Assembly (NCBI GenBank): GCA_937890525.1
Contig: CALADI010000022.1
Coordinates: 43,865-107,864, forward strand
Origin: an uncultured Clostridia bacterium
GTDB lineage: Bacteria > Bacillota > Clostridia > Oscillospirales > Oscillospiraceae
Direction: 5' to 3'
DNA: 64,000 bases
The position numbers were made by a program, and so were the translations under genes. Under the pieces are notes generated by a model that made no database searches, was not told where the DNA came from, and saw nothing but the letters and a program-made list of their open reading frames with translations. The first letter of the stretch is position 1; each line of letters starts with the position of its first letter. Below are positions 42,432 through 51,031 of the stretch, in pieces.

Positions 42432-43385
42432 CTACTCTGCTGCACCCTGCTCTCCAGATGATATATTTTTTGTTTTGTCTTTTTCACGCAGACAACGGCA
42501 GGCGTTCTGCCTGTCGATCCGACGCTTAGACCGGCGTTTTGTCCTCGATCCAGAGACAGGAGGCTTGTCTGCCGGTGGGTCGCATATGCGGGATCTGCCC
42601 AAAAGTTTGTCAGATCTTACAAATTGGCAAACACCTTTTTCTCTTTTCCTCAAAATAGAAACCCCAGTTATCTTGTTAATCCCGGGTAGCTTACCTAATT
42701 TGAGACCACCCCAAAGTTGGAAAAACACCGGCTCCTCTCCCGTTGTGGAGGCATCAGAAGCGGCGGCAGGGGCAGCAGCGGTCTTGCCGGAGATCACCAT
42801 ATCCGTCAGGAAGTAGGAGTTGCAGCTCAGATCCCGCCGCATCCGGCGGCACTCCCGGCGGATCAGGGTCAGTTCCTGCTCCAGCATGGCCAGCGCCCGG
42901 CATACAGACGCCTTGGAAGCGCCGCACCCACGCAGCTCGTCGGCCATGTGGCGCAGGGAAGGGTATGCTCGGCCGGAACGACCGGCACAGCGGTACAAAT
43001 ACAGCAGCACAGAGAAGCTGGAATGGGCGCTCCCTCTCTTCCCACGACTGCGCAGGGCAGAGCGTGGCACCAGCGTATAGCCGCCGGGGATGTGTTCCAT
43101 GCGGTAGGTGTTCTTCCCGTATACCGCCCGTCCCAGCGCCTTGGAGTAGTAATAGCTCCGTTCCTGCCGGACATAGCCATGGGCAGTCAGCTCCCGCAGC
43201 CCCTTCTGCACCGTGGATACACCGCACCCGCTGCGCTTTGCCAGATCTTCCAGCGAGATGCGGATGCAGCCGTTGCGGCGGCGGTTCTCCATCAGCAGCG
43301 CCACAGCGATCCGCTTGGTGGTGTGCTTCAGGGAGCAGTCCTCGATCAGCCGATTGGGAACCGCTGCGTAAGATCTTCTGCCCAT
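42432..43385 (-). CDS. Winged-helix replication/regulatory protein
   Basis: A 317-residue basic protein with an N-terminal winged-helix pair: SLEDLAKRSGCGVSTVQKGL and later SLRHMADELRGCGASKASVC, the arrangement of plasmid or ICE replication initiators and some transcription regulators. The C-terminal third is basic and low in order (RTKRRSKRRIDRQNACR). I start at ATG 43385 because AAGGAGG is too near ATG 43391. A large inverted repeat lies upstream. Replication initiation of the excised element is the favoured but unproved role. Confidence 0.6.
   Translation of the reverse strand: MGRRSYAAVPNRLIEDCSLKHTTKRIAVALLMENRRRNGCIRISLEDLAKRSGCGVSTVQKGLRELTAHGYVRQERSYYYSKALGRAVYGKNTYRMEHIPGGYTLVPRSALRSRGKRGSAHSSFSVLLYLYRCAGRSGRAYPSLRHMADELRGCGASKASVCRALAMLEQELTLIRRECRRMRRDLSCNSYFLTDMVISGKTAAAPAAASDASTTGEEPVFFQLWGGLKLGKLPGINKITGVSILRKREKGVCQFVRSDKLLGRSRICDPPADKPPVSGSRTKRRSKRRIDRQNACRCLREKDKTKNISSGEQGAAE
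42643..42657 (-). repeat. Copy of the ATTTTGAGGAAAA motif
   Basis: On the minus strand TATTTTGAGGAAAAG, one A shorter than the other copies. It is inside the winged-helix gene. Other copies are at 45586, 55177, 58726 and 63892. Confidence 0.7.
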
Positions 43386-43424
43386 GGCCATGTCCTCCTT
43401 TCCAAATTTGTTTTTATAGAAATT

Positions 43425-43500
43425 GCCCGTCTGGAGCCAATCGGAATGACCGGGATGACCTATGGGTCGTCTCGGAGATCTCTGTCCGCTCCAAACGGGC
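43425..43500. other. Large inverted repeat upstream of the winged-helix gene
   Basis: GCCCGTCTGGAGC (43425-43437) and GCTCCAAACGGGC (43488-43500) pair with one mismatch around a 50-base insert holding a GACC..GGTC hairpin. On the plus strand GTTTTTTG follows, as in a terminator; on the minus strand it is in the leader of the winged-helix gene and could be a regulatory RNA structure. Confidence 0.5.
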
Positions 43501-43541
43501 GTTTTTTGCTGTTTTTCAGCCGGATTTTAATGATTTCTCTT

Positions 43542-44786
43542 TTATTCCACGACTACCGTGCAGACCGCTTCGGCGCTGCCGCTGAAGAAGCGGATGGTGC
43601 AGACGCCGGGCTTCACCGCCGTCACGACGCCATCTTCAGATACCGCCGCCACCGAGGGATCCGACGATTCAAACCCAGCCGGATCAATGGCACTCTCCGG
43701 GTACACCGTCCCGGTGAGCTTGCCGGTGCCGCCTACCGGCAGCTCCATGGCAGTACGATCCAGCTTGACCACCTCAGCCCGGTTGCCCACGGTCACGGTG
43801 CAGGATGCACTCTGAGATCCGCAGGAGGCCGTCACGGTGGCTGTGCCCGGCGCAATGGCCGTCACCGTGCCCTCGCTGTCCACAATGGCTACGCTCTCAT
43901 CCGAGGTCGCCCAAGTCACAGCAAAGCCGGTGGCGTCCTCGGGCTGAGGCGCCGCCGTCAGGGCTGCCGTCTCTGCGACGCCCAGCATCAGCTCACTCTG
44001 GCTCAGGGCGATGGACTCCAGCTTCACCTCCACCGTCACCGTGCAGACGGCCTGCGCTTCGCCGCACTTCACCGTGACCTTGGCCGTGCCCAGCCCCCGG
44101 GGGGTGATATTTCCGGCGTCATCCACCGTGACCACTTTCTCGTCACTGCTGCTCCATTGGAGTTTGGGTGCGGCGGCCTCTGCCGGATCCACCGTGATCT
44201 CCGGCTTCAGCGTAAGCTGCCCGTCCGGGCGCAGGGATGCGGTGGGATCCAGCTTCAGCGTGACGGTGGGGTGGTTGATCCGCCCTTGCAGATGGAGCTG
44301 CTGCTCCGCCTCGGGGGTGCCATCCCTGCCCATCATCACCAGTTTGGGGCTCAGCTCCAGCCGCACCAGTTCCTTGGCCTGAACATCATCCACCAGCAGC
44401 AAGAGCTGATTGTATGGGGTGACGCCCTGCACCCGGACATACTGGGCGCAGAGGATCCCTTCGCCGTCCCGGCGGTACAGCCGTACCACATCTCCGCTCT
44501 GGGCATAATCGATCAGGGCGGGATCTGCATTCACCGCCATGACGCCCATCCCTTCCGGCAGCGCAGCGTCCGCCACGGGGGCTGCGCCCATGTACCGGGG
44601 CAGCAGCAACAGCGCCAGCAGCAATACGACAGCCCCCAATGCGATGCACCCGCCACGCCAGCCCCAACGCTTCAGGATTCCGGTGATGCCGGTGGCAGCG
44701 CTGGGCGTCTGCTCTGCTACGGCTGTGGGCGTCTCCTCCGGGGGACGATTCTTGCTGACAATCTCTCTTGTAGATTTTTCAAACAT
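43542..44786 (-). CDS. SAF-like protein with Ig-like (BIG2) repeats
   Basis: A 414-residue surface protein. A membrane helix (about residues 40-60, IALGAVVLLLALLLLPRYMG) precedes an SAF-like region (VNADPALIDYAQSGDVVRLY) as in CpaB/RcpC pilus proteins. Three bacterial Ig-like group 2 domains follow, marked by repeats of SSDEKVVTVDDAGNITPRG type and ATVTASCGSQSASCTVTV. It may span the wall as part of the transfer channel or act as an adhesin. ATG 44786 has GGAGGTAATACAA and overlaps the previous gene by 8 bases, so it is coupled with the CpaE-like protein. Confidence 0.72.
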   Translation of the reverse strand: MFEKSTREIVSKNRPPEETPTAVAEQTPSAATGITGILKRWGWRGGCIALGAVVLLLALLLLPRYMGAAPVADAALPEGMGVMAVNADPALIDYAQSGDVVRLYRRDGEGILCAQYVRVQGVTPYNQLLLLVDDVQAKELVRLELSPKLVMMGRDGTPEAEQQLHLQGRINHPTVTLKLDPTASLRPDGQLTLKPEITVDPAEAAAPKLQWSSSDEKVVTVDDAGNITPRGLGTAKVTVKCGEAQAVCTVTVEVKLESIALSQSELMLGVAETAALTAAPQPEDATGFAVTWATSDESVAIVDSEGTVTAIAPGTATVTASCGSQSASCTVTVGNRAEVVKLDRTAMELPVGGTGKLTGTVYPESAIDPAGFESSDPSVAAVSEDGVVTAVKPGVCTIRFFSGSAEAVCTVVVE

Positions 44787-45825
44787 TTGTATTACCTCCG
44801 ATTTCTTCCGTGATCTCGATCTCCTCCATGGAGATCTCCGGCTCCAGATCCTGAGCACGCCCAGATCGGAGCAGTTCCATCAGTACAGGGCGCAGGAGCC
44901 GGTCGTAGAGCTCCAGCGCTGCCCCGGATGCCTCCCAAAAACTGGGCATCCACGGTGCTGCCCCGGCGGGATGATCCCCAAATACACCTTGGAGGGATCC
45001 CACATCCGCTTCCGTGGCAAAGGACGCCAGAATGGAGATCCCGGGAGCCACAGCGGCCAGCCGATCCAGCGCATAGCAGGTATCTTGCAGCTCCCAAGAC
45101 TTCGTCCCGCACACCAGCACCACGGCATCTGACCCTTTGCAGGCGGCAGCGGGATCCCCATTCCAGCCCACCCCCATATCCTGAATGTAGCAGTCGTAGG
45201 CTTGGGCGGTGGAGGTCACAAAGGGGATCTGCCCCACCATGTACCCGTCAGGGATGCTCCGGCACTTCATCAGCCCTGCGATCCGGGAGACGCTGGCCGT
45301 GTCAGCCACCACAGCGGGGGTAAAGCCCAGCGCCTTGCAGTAGTGCCAAAGCCCTACGGCTTGGGTGGTGCAGCCGATCCGCTGCTGACTTCCGGCTACG
45401 GAGAGGATCAGCACCGCTCCCGCCGGGATCTGCATGGGACGGATGGGCTCCGGGGGCTTGGGAGCCGGTTCCGGCTCTCGTGCCGGTCTGCCCCCGGAGG
45501 ATGAGGTGTCGGTGCTGCCGGGCTTGAGCAGCGTGTCCAGATCCTCAAGGGTCTGCGCCCGTCGGATCAGCCGGGGCAGATCTTGATTTTGAGGAAAAAG
45601 GAAGATGATGCAGCCCTTGTGCTCCAGAAGCTGTGCCGCCGCCAGAATGTGCCCCATCGACCAGCCGGTCTGAGCGTCCGGCAGAAAGATGAGATGCCGG
45701 ATCTTGGGGTCATCCAAGAGAAAGGCGGTCAGAGACGGAAGCTGCCCCGGGGCGTACACCTGCGTGTCCTGCCCCAGTTTTTTCATCAATGCCTCGTTTC
45801 GCTCTTTTCCGATCACAATGTTCAT
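44779..45825 (-). CDS. CpaE/TadZ-like P-loop protein
   Basis: A 348-residue cytosolic protein. An N-terminal receiver-like part (MNIVIGKERNEALMKKLGQD) is joined by a proline-rich linker (PEPAPKPPEPIRP) to a Rossmann/MinD-like domain whose P-loop-like motif is LSVAGSQQRIGCTTQAVGLW, a poor Walker A without the usual GK[ST]. CpaE/TadZ proteins place secretion machines and often have degenerate loops. The partner gene at 43542 is coupled to it. It may position the conjugation apparatus. ATG 45825 has GGAGGGAACGAC. Confidence 0.62.
   Translation of the reverse strand: MNIVIGKERNEALMKKLGQDTQVYAPGQLPSLTAFLLDDPKIRHLIFLPDAQTGWSMGHILAAAQLLEHKGCIIFLFPQNQDLPRLIRRAQTLEDLDTLLKPGSTDTSSSGGRPAREPEPAPKPPEPIRPMQIPAGAVLILSVAGSQQRIGCTTQAVGLWHYCKALGFTPAVVADTASVSRIAGLMKCRSIPDGYMVGQIPFVTSTAQAYDCYIQDMGVGWNGDPAAACKGSDAVVLVCGTKSWELQDTCYALDRLAAVAPGISILASFATEADVGSLQGVFGDHPAGAAPWMPSFWEASGAALELYDRLLRPVLMELLRSGRAQDLEPEISMEEIEITEEIGGNTNV
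45586..45600 (+). repeat. Copy of the ATTTTGAGGAAAAAG motif
   Basis: Exact copy inside the CpaE-like gene, plus orientation, in a different reading frame from the other genic copies. Confidence 0.7.
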
Positions 45826-45838
45826 GTCGTTCCCTCCT

Positions 45839-46852
45839 TCAAGAGTCTTTGAATTTCGGCCAGTAAACGCTGACCGCCGTCTGTCCCCGGAGCGCCCCTT
45901 CCTGCTCCATGTTGGCCGGGCGTTCAAACCGGGTACACCAAGCATAAGCTGCATCATAGGCGCCGTCCGAGGTGTCCGGGGTGTTCTTCAGCTCTGTCAG
46001 CAGACCGGGGTAGTAGGTCTGAAGCTCATATGCCAGAAATGCAAGCTGGCCATCCAGCGTGGTATCATCCAAGCCGTTGCTGCGGCAGTAGTTCTTCAGG
46101 TTCGTCCAGCGGCCGACGCCGGGGGAGGTATCGTGCCATTGGCACAGACCGTAGCTGGTGCCGTAGTCTCCAAGGGCGTGGGGATCGAAGTCGGATTCCT
46201 TCTCCATGTTGGCCAGTACGCCGCAGGCTGCCGCCGGACTCATGCCCATGCTCCCGGTCAGGAACTGGAAGATCTGCCGCTGGGCGGCTTCTCTGGGAAG
46301 GGACGCCTCGGATATGTAGATCATGGGATCCACATAAGCCCCGCCGGTGAATACGGAAAAGTGGAGATGATTGCCGGTGGAGTTGCCGGTGGATCCCATA
46401 TAGCCGATGACCTGTCCCCCGGAAACCTGCTGCCCCTCCTCCACCACGAAGCGGATCATGTGGGCATACAGGGTGGTCGTGCCCTCTCCGTGATCGATGC
46501 GAACATGGTTGCCATAGGGGCCGGTGGTTCCCACCTGAAGCACGCTGCCCTTCCGGGCGGCGTAAATGGGGGTGCCCTCGTCGTTGGCCAGATCCACACC
46601 GTTATGGAAGTTTCCCGGCTCCCCGGTGACGGGGTTGATCCGCCACCCAAAGGGAGAGGTCAGCTCGATGTACTCGCAGGGGGCAAACCATCCGGCTCCT
46701 CCAGACAGGGCAAAGCCAAGCTCCTGCTGGAGCTGCTGAAGCTCTGGGGACAGCTCCTTGGAAGGGGAAAAGGAGAGAAATGAGACAAGACCGCTCAGCA
46801 GCAGAAAGATCCCCACCAGCAGTCCTGCTACCAGCTTTGCCGCTGTTTTCAT
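45839..46852 (-). CDS. Conjugation cell-wall hydrolase (M23 peptidase + lysozyme-like)
   Basis: A 337-residue two-domain wall enzyme. After an N-terminal membrane anchor (LVAGLLVGIFLLLSGLVSFL) comes an M23 (LytM) metallopeptidase with FHNGVDLAND (Zn His and Asp), and GNSTGNHLHFSVF with HLH. The C-terminal domain (about 210-337) is a phage-tail lysozyme type: AAACGVLANMEKESDFDPHA with the Glu. Such fusions open the peptidoglycan for the mating channel. ATG 46852 overlaps the end of the VirB4 gene by 4 bases. Confident. Confidence 0.87.
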   Translation of the reverse strand: MKTAAKLVAGLLVGIFLLLSGLVSFLSFSPSKELSPELQQLQQELGFALSGGAGWFAPCEYIELTSPFGWRINPVTGEPGNFHNGVDLANDEGTPIYAARKGSVLQVGTTGPYGNHVRIDHGEGTTTLYAHMIRFVVEEGQQVSGGQVIGYMGSTGNSTGNHLHFSVFTGGAYVDPMIYISEASLPREAAQRQIFQFLTGSMGMSPAAACGVLANMEKESDFDPHALGDYGTSYGLCQWHDTSPGVGRWTNLKNYCRSNGLDDTTLDGQLAFLAYELQTYYPGLLTELKNTPDTSDGAYDAAYAWCTRFERPANMEQEGALRGQTAVSVYWPKFKDS

Positions 46853-49236
46853 CGTCCGCCTGCCCTTCCCATGAGTTCCAGCTTGTAGTCCGGGATCTCA
46901 AACTGCACCTTCAGCCGGTGGGAGCCGATCAGCGCCAGCGCCTGTCCCCGTCTGCGTGCCTCCAGCACCCGCTGTTCCGAAGCGGTCAGATGATAAAGCT
47001 GTACCGTGTCGGCCAGATTCCGTCCGTCGGTGCCGAACAGGATCTTGTAGGCGGCTGCATCCAAGATGGGCTGTCCCCACAGCCGGATCCGCTCGTCCAG
47101 CAGTTCCTGAATGGAGTGGAAGCAAAGCCACAGGTAGCCCTCGTACTTCCGCAGCCGCAGGGCAAGGTTCTTCAGATCCTTGGCTGCCTGTGGGAAGCTG
47201 GGATCCAGTACATTCTGCGCTTCGTCACAGAACAGGATGAAGGGCTGCTGGGGATTCGAGGTGGCCATGGACAAGATCATGCGGATCATGGCGCTGTACT
47301 GTGCCGCTTGATTCCGTTCAGAGCCCATGGACAGGTTCTTGGTGTCATAAACGATCATGTCAGCAGACAGATCGATATTGGTGTGACCATTCCAGATGTA
47401 GGAGCTTGCCCCAATGGCCATGTCCTCCAGCAGCAGGGCAAGGTCATCATATCGGGGATCCTGCTTGGCTTTTTCCAGCAGCAGCCGGTAGTAGTCCTCC
47501 ATGATGGGGTAGGACTCCGGCGGCCGATCCGGGTCGTACTCGCTCTCCAGCGGCAAATCAAAAGCCTCGTACAGCTCCCGCAGCGCCCGGTTCAGCAGCG
47601 ATACTTGCAGATCCGTCAGGCTGGGGATCAGGTATCGCAGGAAATTCATGACATAGGCGATGTGCTGAACCACCGGGGGCGTGTTGCTGGTGTACTTGGT
47701 GTCATCCTCGTCGTCGGGGATGGGCTCCTGCACCTGAAACAGGTTGATCTTTACCTTGCCGCCGCTGGCGTCCAGCCACGATCCGTCCAGAGCTTTGCAC
47801 AGATCCCGGAACTCCCGTTCAGGATCGATGATGACCACCCGGAAGCCCTGCATGAATACCGACTGCATCAGGTGCTTCAGAAAAGTGGATTTGCCCGTGC
47901 CCGGGATCCCGGAGACAATGCCGTTGCCATTGGTGCGGTCTTTGCCCCGGGTGCGGATGTCCAGCGATACCACGCCGTGATCCGCTGTCCGGGCGAAGTA
48001 AGCCCCGTGATCGTCCCGCAGGGTGTTCATAGAGCAGGGATAGCCGCCGATCAGGGTCTCCAGCGGCAGGATCCGCATCACGATACCGTCTACGATGGCC
48101 TGATTGGGGTGATAGGGGGACAGATGGCGGAAAACATCGCTTTGCAAATTTGCCAGCACCTTGAGCTTGATGTGCAGCCCGGCGTATCGGTTCAGCACAT
48201 TCTCCGCTGCTTCCTCCAACTTCTCTTTGCTGGAAGCGAAGGGCATGGCCACGATGGACATATGCCCCAGCGCCTTGCTCTTGGCATCCAGATCATCGAT
48301 CAGATCCCCGGCGTCGTTGGCCGTCCGCTCCAGCCGCTTCCGCTCCCGGACATTGCGTTCGCTCTCAGCGCCACGGGTGTTGTCGGTGACTGCCCGGGAC
48401 AGGGCATCTCCGATCTCGCTGGAGCGTCCCGGATAGTAGGTGATGCAGGTGATGCAGTCGGTGGCATTGGTCAAACCGGCTGCCCAGTTGTAATCGACAT
48501 TCGCCGGGTAGGTGATGGCGCCGTAGCACCGGCAGTAAGCGTTGCCCACCATCAGCCAGTCGGGATAAAACATCAGCCCGCCCACAGGGGTGATCTGTTC
48601 CATGAGCTGAGCATGGGCAGGATCCTCCTGCTTCTTCCGGGAGAAGATCCGCTTGCGCCCGGTGAGGTAAGGGATATCTGCCCCTGCGGGGGAGGCTTCC
48701 TGCTCCTGCCAGACGCCCAGCTCGGCATAGATCATGCAAAGGTGCAGGATCTCGCTGTCATCCATCACCGAAGCGAAGATCTGGTTGTCCGACAGAGCGG
48801 CCGCCAGAGAGGATGCCCGCTCCAGCAGCGCCCGGTCGGCATTGGGGGCGGCCCCCTGCCAGATCTTGATCACGATCAAGGGCTCCTTGGCACCCTCTGC
48901 CGCCAGCGACTCCAATGCGGCGATCTCACCGCCGATGAGCCGGAGCCGGGCGTCGTTGCGGGTGCTGCTTCGCAGCTCCTGAAGCTCTGCGATCATGCCG
49001 CCGGTATCCACCGTCCGAGGGATGGATAAGATCTGGAAGATCTGGGTCTGCTTGGACAGCGCCACCGTCAGCCGGTCGGTGACGGTGATGTTGTCGCTTT
49101 CATCCAGCAGACTGTTGTCCTGTCCCCGGACTTTGATGTAGGCATACAGCATCTTGTCCCGTGACCACAGAATGTTATTTTCAATGGCTTCCACATTCAG
49201 GAAGTCCTGCGCCGACTGGTTTGTTTTCGTCCGCAT
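46849..49236 (-). CDS. virB4: VirB4-type conjugation ATPase
   Basis: A 795-residue traffic ATPase that powers assembly of the type IV secretion channel. Walker A is GIVSGIPGTGKSTFLKH near residue 440, with IDPEREFRDLCK after it, Walker B in QPFILFCDEAQNVLDP and the C-terminal AFTLRLRKYEGYLWLCFHS-like region. The N-terminal half is the VirB4/TraE partner domain. ATG 49236 follows AAAAGGAGGTGATCCGCT and overlaps the PrgI-like gene by 56 bases. It sits centrally in the transfer operon. Family assignment is firm. Confidence 0.92.
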   Translation of the reverse strand: MRTKTNQSAQDFLNVEAIENNILWSRDKMLYAYIKVRGQDNSLLDESDNITVTDRLTVALSKQTQIFQILSIPRTVDTGGMIAELQELRSSTRNDARLRLIGGEIAALESLAAEGAKEPLIVIKIWQGAAPNADRALLERASSLAAALSDNQIFASVMDDSEILHLCMIYAELGVWQEQEASPAGADIPYLTGRKRIFSRKKQEDPAHAQLMEQITPVGGLMFYPDWLMVGNAYCRCYGAITYPANVDYNWAAGLTNATDCITCITYYPGRSSEIGDALSRAVTDNTRGAESERNVRERKRLERTANDAGDLIDDLDAKSKALGHMSIVAMPFASSKEKLEEAAENVLNRYAGLHIKLKVLANLQSDVFRHLSPYHPNQAIVDGIVMRILPLETLIGGYPCSMNTLRDDHGAYFARTADHGVVSLDIRTRGKDRTNGNGIVSGIPGTGKSTFLKHLMQSVFMQGFRVVIIDPEREFRDLCKALDGSWLDASGGKVKINLFQVQEPIPDDEDDTKYTSNTPPVVQHIAYVMNFLRYLIPSLTDLQVSLLNRALRELYEAFDLPLESEYDPDRPPESYPIMEDYYRLLLEKAKQDPRYDDLALLLEDMAIGASSYIWNGHTNIDLSADMIVYDTKNLSMGSERNQAAQYSAMIRMILSMATSNPQQPFILFCDEAQNVLDPSFPQAAKDLKNLALRLRKYEGYLWLCFHSIQELLDERIRLWGQPILDAAAYKILFGTDGRNLADTVQLYHLTASEQRVLEARRRGQALALIGSHRLKVQFEIPDYKLELMGRAGGR

Positions 49237-49555
49237 AGCGGATCACCTCCTTTTCCTGTTTATAAAAGAATTTCTGTTGATTCGTCCGATACCGATGGAA
49301 CCGATGCAGGAACGTGTAGATGGACTGCCGGTTGTCTACCTTGGCAAACAGTAGGTAGCAGCACATCAGATATCCCAGTCCAAAAAACATGACCATCAGT
49401 TTGACGATAGGATCGGGGATCGCAAACCACGAGATGACCGTAACCGTCAACCCCGGGACGGCAGCGATCAGGAACTTGGGCAGCTCTTTACTGCCCAGCC
49501 CCGGCAGATACTCCCGATCCAGAGAGATGTAGGCCGGGATCGACAATTTCTTCAT
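49181..49555 (-). CDS. PrgI/VirB3-like membrane protein
   Basis: A 124-residue protein, start KKLSIPAYISLDREYLPGLG, with two adjacent membrane helices (FLIAAVPGLTVTVISWFAIP and VKLMVMFFGLGYLMCCYLLF) and a basic C-terminal tail. This is the PrgI/VirB3-type arrangement always placed directly before VirB4. It likely anchors VirB4 at the membrane. The ATG at 49555 has AGGAGGATATAAT. The gene end overlaps VirB4. Confidence 0.8.
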   Translation of the reverse strand: MKKLSIPAYISLDREYLPGLGSKELPKFLIAAVPGLTVTVISWFAIPDPIVKLMVMFFGLGYLMCCYLLFAKVDNRQSIYTFLHRFHRYRTNQQKFFYKQEKEVIRYADENKPVGAGLPECGSH

Positions 49556-49564
49556 TATATCCTC

Positions 49565-49774
49565 CTAGGTAACATAATTCTTGATGAGCAGCAGCAGAGA
49601 AACGGCGCTCTCGGCAATGATGACGAATTTGACCATGTTCCAGAGCCGCTTCTTCATTTGGGGCACCTGCTCAGCGTCCATCGCCATCACGATACAGCAG
49701 TAGATCCCCCGCAGCCCTCCGGCAATGGGGATCAGAAGCAGCATCAGAGTGATGAGATTTCGGATCCCATCCAT
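49565..49774 (-). CDS. Small two-helix membrane protein of the transfer channel
   Basis: A 69-residue protein with two helices (DGIRNLITLMLLLIPIAGGL and FVIIAESAVSLLLLIKNYVT) joined by a loop with CCIVMAMDAEQVPQMKKRLW. Size and place between VirB6-like and PrgI-like genes suggest a pilin or channel subunit of the VirB2 or TrsC group. ATG 49774 has GGAGGGATGTGAT. The family call is weak. Confidence 0.6.
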   Translation of the reverse strand: MDGIRNLITLMLLLIPIAGGLRGIYCCIVMAMDAEQVPQMKKRLWNMVKFVIIAESAVSLLLLIKNYVT

Positions 49775-49775
49775 A

Positions 49776-50645
49776 TCACATCCCTCCAAACATCCGTACT
49801 GCCATGACCACGGTGTTGAGCTTCTGGGCAGCGCCGCCGCCACCGCTCTTAGGAGCAAGGAACTGGGCAAGCATGGCAGGCGTTTTAATCGCAACCACGA
49901 GGAATCCGATGCCCACGACTAGACCAGCCAAACTCATAGAGATTGCCAGCCCCAAAGCCATGCGCAGGCAGAAGTAGCGGATCGCTGCCGTTGTCAGCTC
50001 CCGGGTGAGCTGCTGGATGTACGGCTTCCAGTAGCCGCCGTCGGAGTCCACCAAACCGCTGGCTGCGAAGGGGATCCCCAGCCGGAAGATCAGCATCTCC
50101 ACACCCTGCTTGACCATGGAAAACATGAGCCACAGCAGCAATATTGCGAAAATCAGTCCAAACAGAACCAACCGAATACCACTTGTAAGGACTTTTTCCA
50201 AAGCGTCCAGCAGCCCATCGATGACAATGACATCGCCCCCGAAGAATGCCCCGCAGACTGCATTGACGATCTCCTGTACGATCTCCACGGCAAAGGTATA
50301 AAGCAAAGGAAACGCAACGGCTGCCATTATGGCGAATACCGTGCCCAGCAGCATCTCTCCCGGATCTGTTTCGGATTCCCCGTCTCGCCAGAGGATGTAT
50401 ACCTTGGTGCCCTTCCAGATCAGCTTCGCTGCCACCAGCATGGTGGCGATCCCATAGAGGGCAAACAGCGCCCGGTCGATGACCGCCGTGTTCAGGATCG
50501 TTTCATCCAGTCCGGGCAGATCCTCCACGAAATAGGTGGCGTAGAGCAGATCTCCCAAAAAATTTTCCAGCGGCTTCAGAAAATCCTTTGCTGCCGAATT
50601 GAGAGCGTCCGCTAAAAAGCCCTCGATTATTTTCCAAAGCGACAT
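49776..50645 (-). CDS. VirB6/TrbL-like channel protein
   Basis: A 289-residue polytopic protein with five or six helices (for example LLGTVFAIMAAVAFPLLYTF, IRLVLFGLIFAILLLWLMFS, and MALGLAISMSLAGLVVGIGF). The N-terminus is MSLWKIIEGFLADALNSAAK. Size, topology and position before the PrgI-VirB4 pair match TrbL/VirB6 proteins that form the inner channel. The stop lies 1 base from the next ATG. ATG 50645 follows GAGGTCACTCT. Fairly sure. Confidence 0.8.
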   Translation of the reverse strand: MSLWKIIEGFLADALNSAAKDFLKPLENFLGDLLYATYFVEDLPGLDETILNTAVIDRALFALYGIATMLVAAKLIWKGTKVYILWRDGESETDPGEMLLGTVFAIMAAVAFPLLYTFAVEIVQEIVNAVCGAFFGGDVIVIDGLLDALEKVLTSGIRLVLFGLIFAILLLWLMFSMVKQGVEMLIFRLGIPFAASGLVDSDGGYWKPYIQQLTRELTTAAIRYFCLRMALGLAISMSLAGLVVGIGFLVVAIKTPAMLAQFLAPKSGGGGAAQKLNTVVMAVRMFGGM

Positions 50646-50657
50646 AGAGTGACCTCA

Positions 50658-51011
50658 TCAAGCAAAGTAGTTGGTGATGATGGCCATGAAGCCGGAGATC
50701 AGGGTGCCGCCGATGCCACAAGCGATGGCGGTGACGATCCGCTTCTGCCAGAGCTTACCGTCCTGCTCATCGGCTATCGCACGGCGGCCAGCGAAGTAGA
50801 TGGCGCAGCAGCCGCCGATCAGCGGGCAAGCTACCGTTGCGATTTTAGTCGCATCCTTGATTAAATCCATACCACCTGTGTAGAGCTTGCTGTCCATCAG
50901 CCCGCCTCCGGCAGCGCTGACAGACATGGCTGCCAGCAGCATGGTGGCCACTACCGTACCGACTCGGATCATGCGCTTCATGGTGTTCTTTCTGTTGTTT
51001 CTTGCATTCAT
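50658..51011 (-). CDS. VirB2/TrbC-like pilin candidate
   Basis: A 117-residue protein: a basic N-terminus (NARNNRKNTMKRMIRVGTVV), a signal-like helix ending MSVSAAGGGLMDSK, then two helices (IATVACPLIGGCCAIYFAGR and RIVTAIACGIGGTLISGFMA) around a charged loop. This is the TrbC/VirB2 pilin topology. ATG 51011 has GGAGGAAAGAAAAA. It is the first channel gene after the coupling ATPase. Confidence 0.7.
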   Translation of the reverse strand: MNARNNRKNTMKRMIRVGTVVATMLLAAMSVSAAGGGLMDSKLYTGGMDLIKDATKIATVACPLIGGCCAIYFAGRRAIADEQDGKLWQKRIVTAIACGIGGTLISGFMAIITNYFA

Positions 51012-51031
51012 TTTTTCTTTCCTCCAAATAA

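Noticed and set aside
42717..44813. 698-codon plus-strand ORF
   Set aside because: Antisense to the winged-helix and Ig-like genes, with no domain and no ribosome site.
46780..49029. Very long plus-strand ORF (749 codons) opposite VirB4
   Set aside because: It lies entirely antisense to a clear VirB4 gene and has no recognisable domain; codon-bias shadow.
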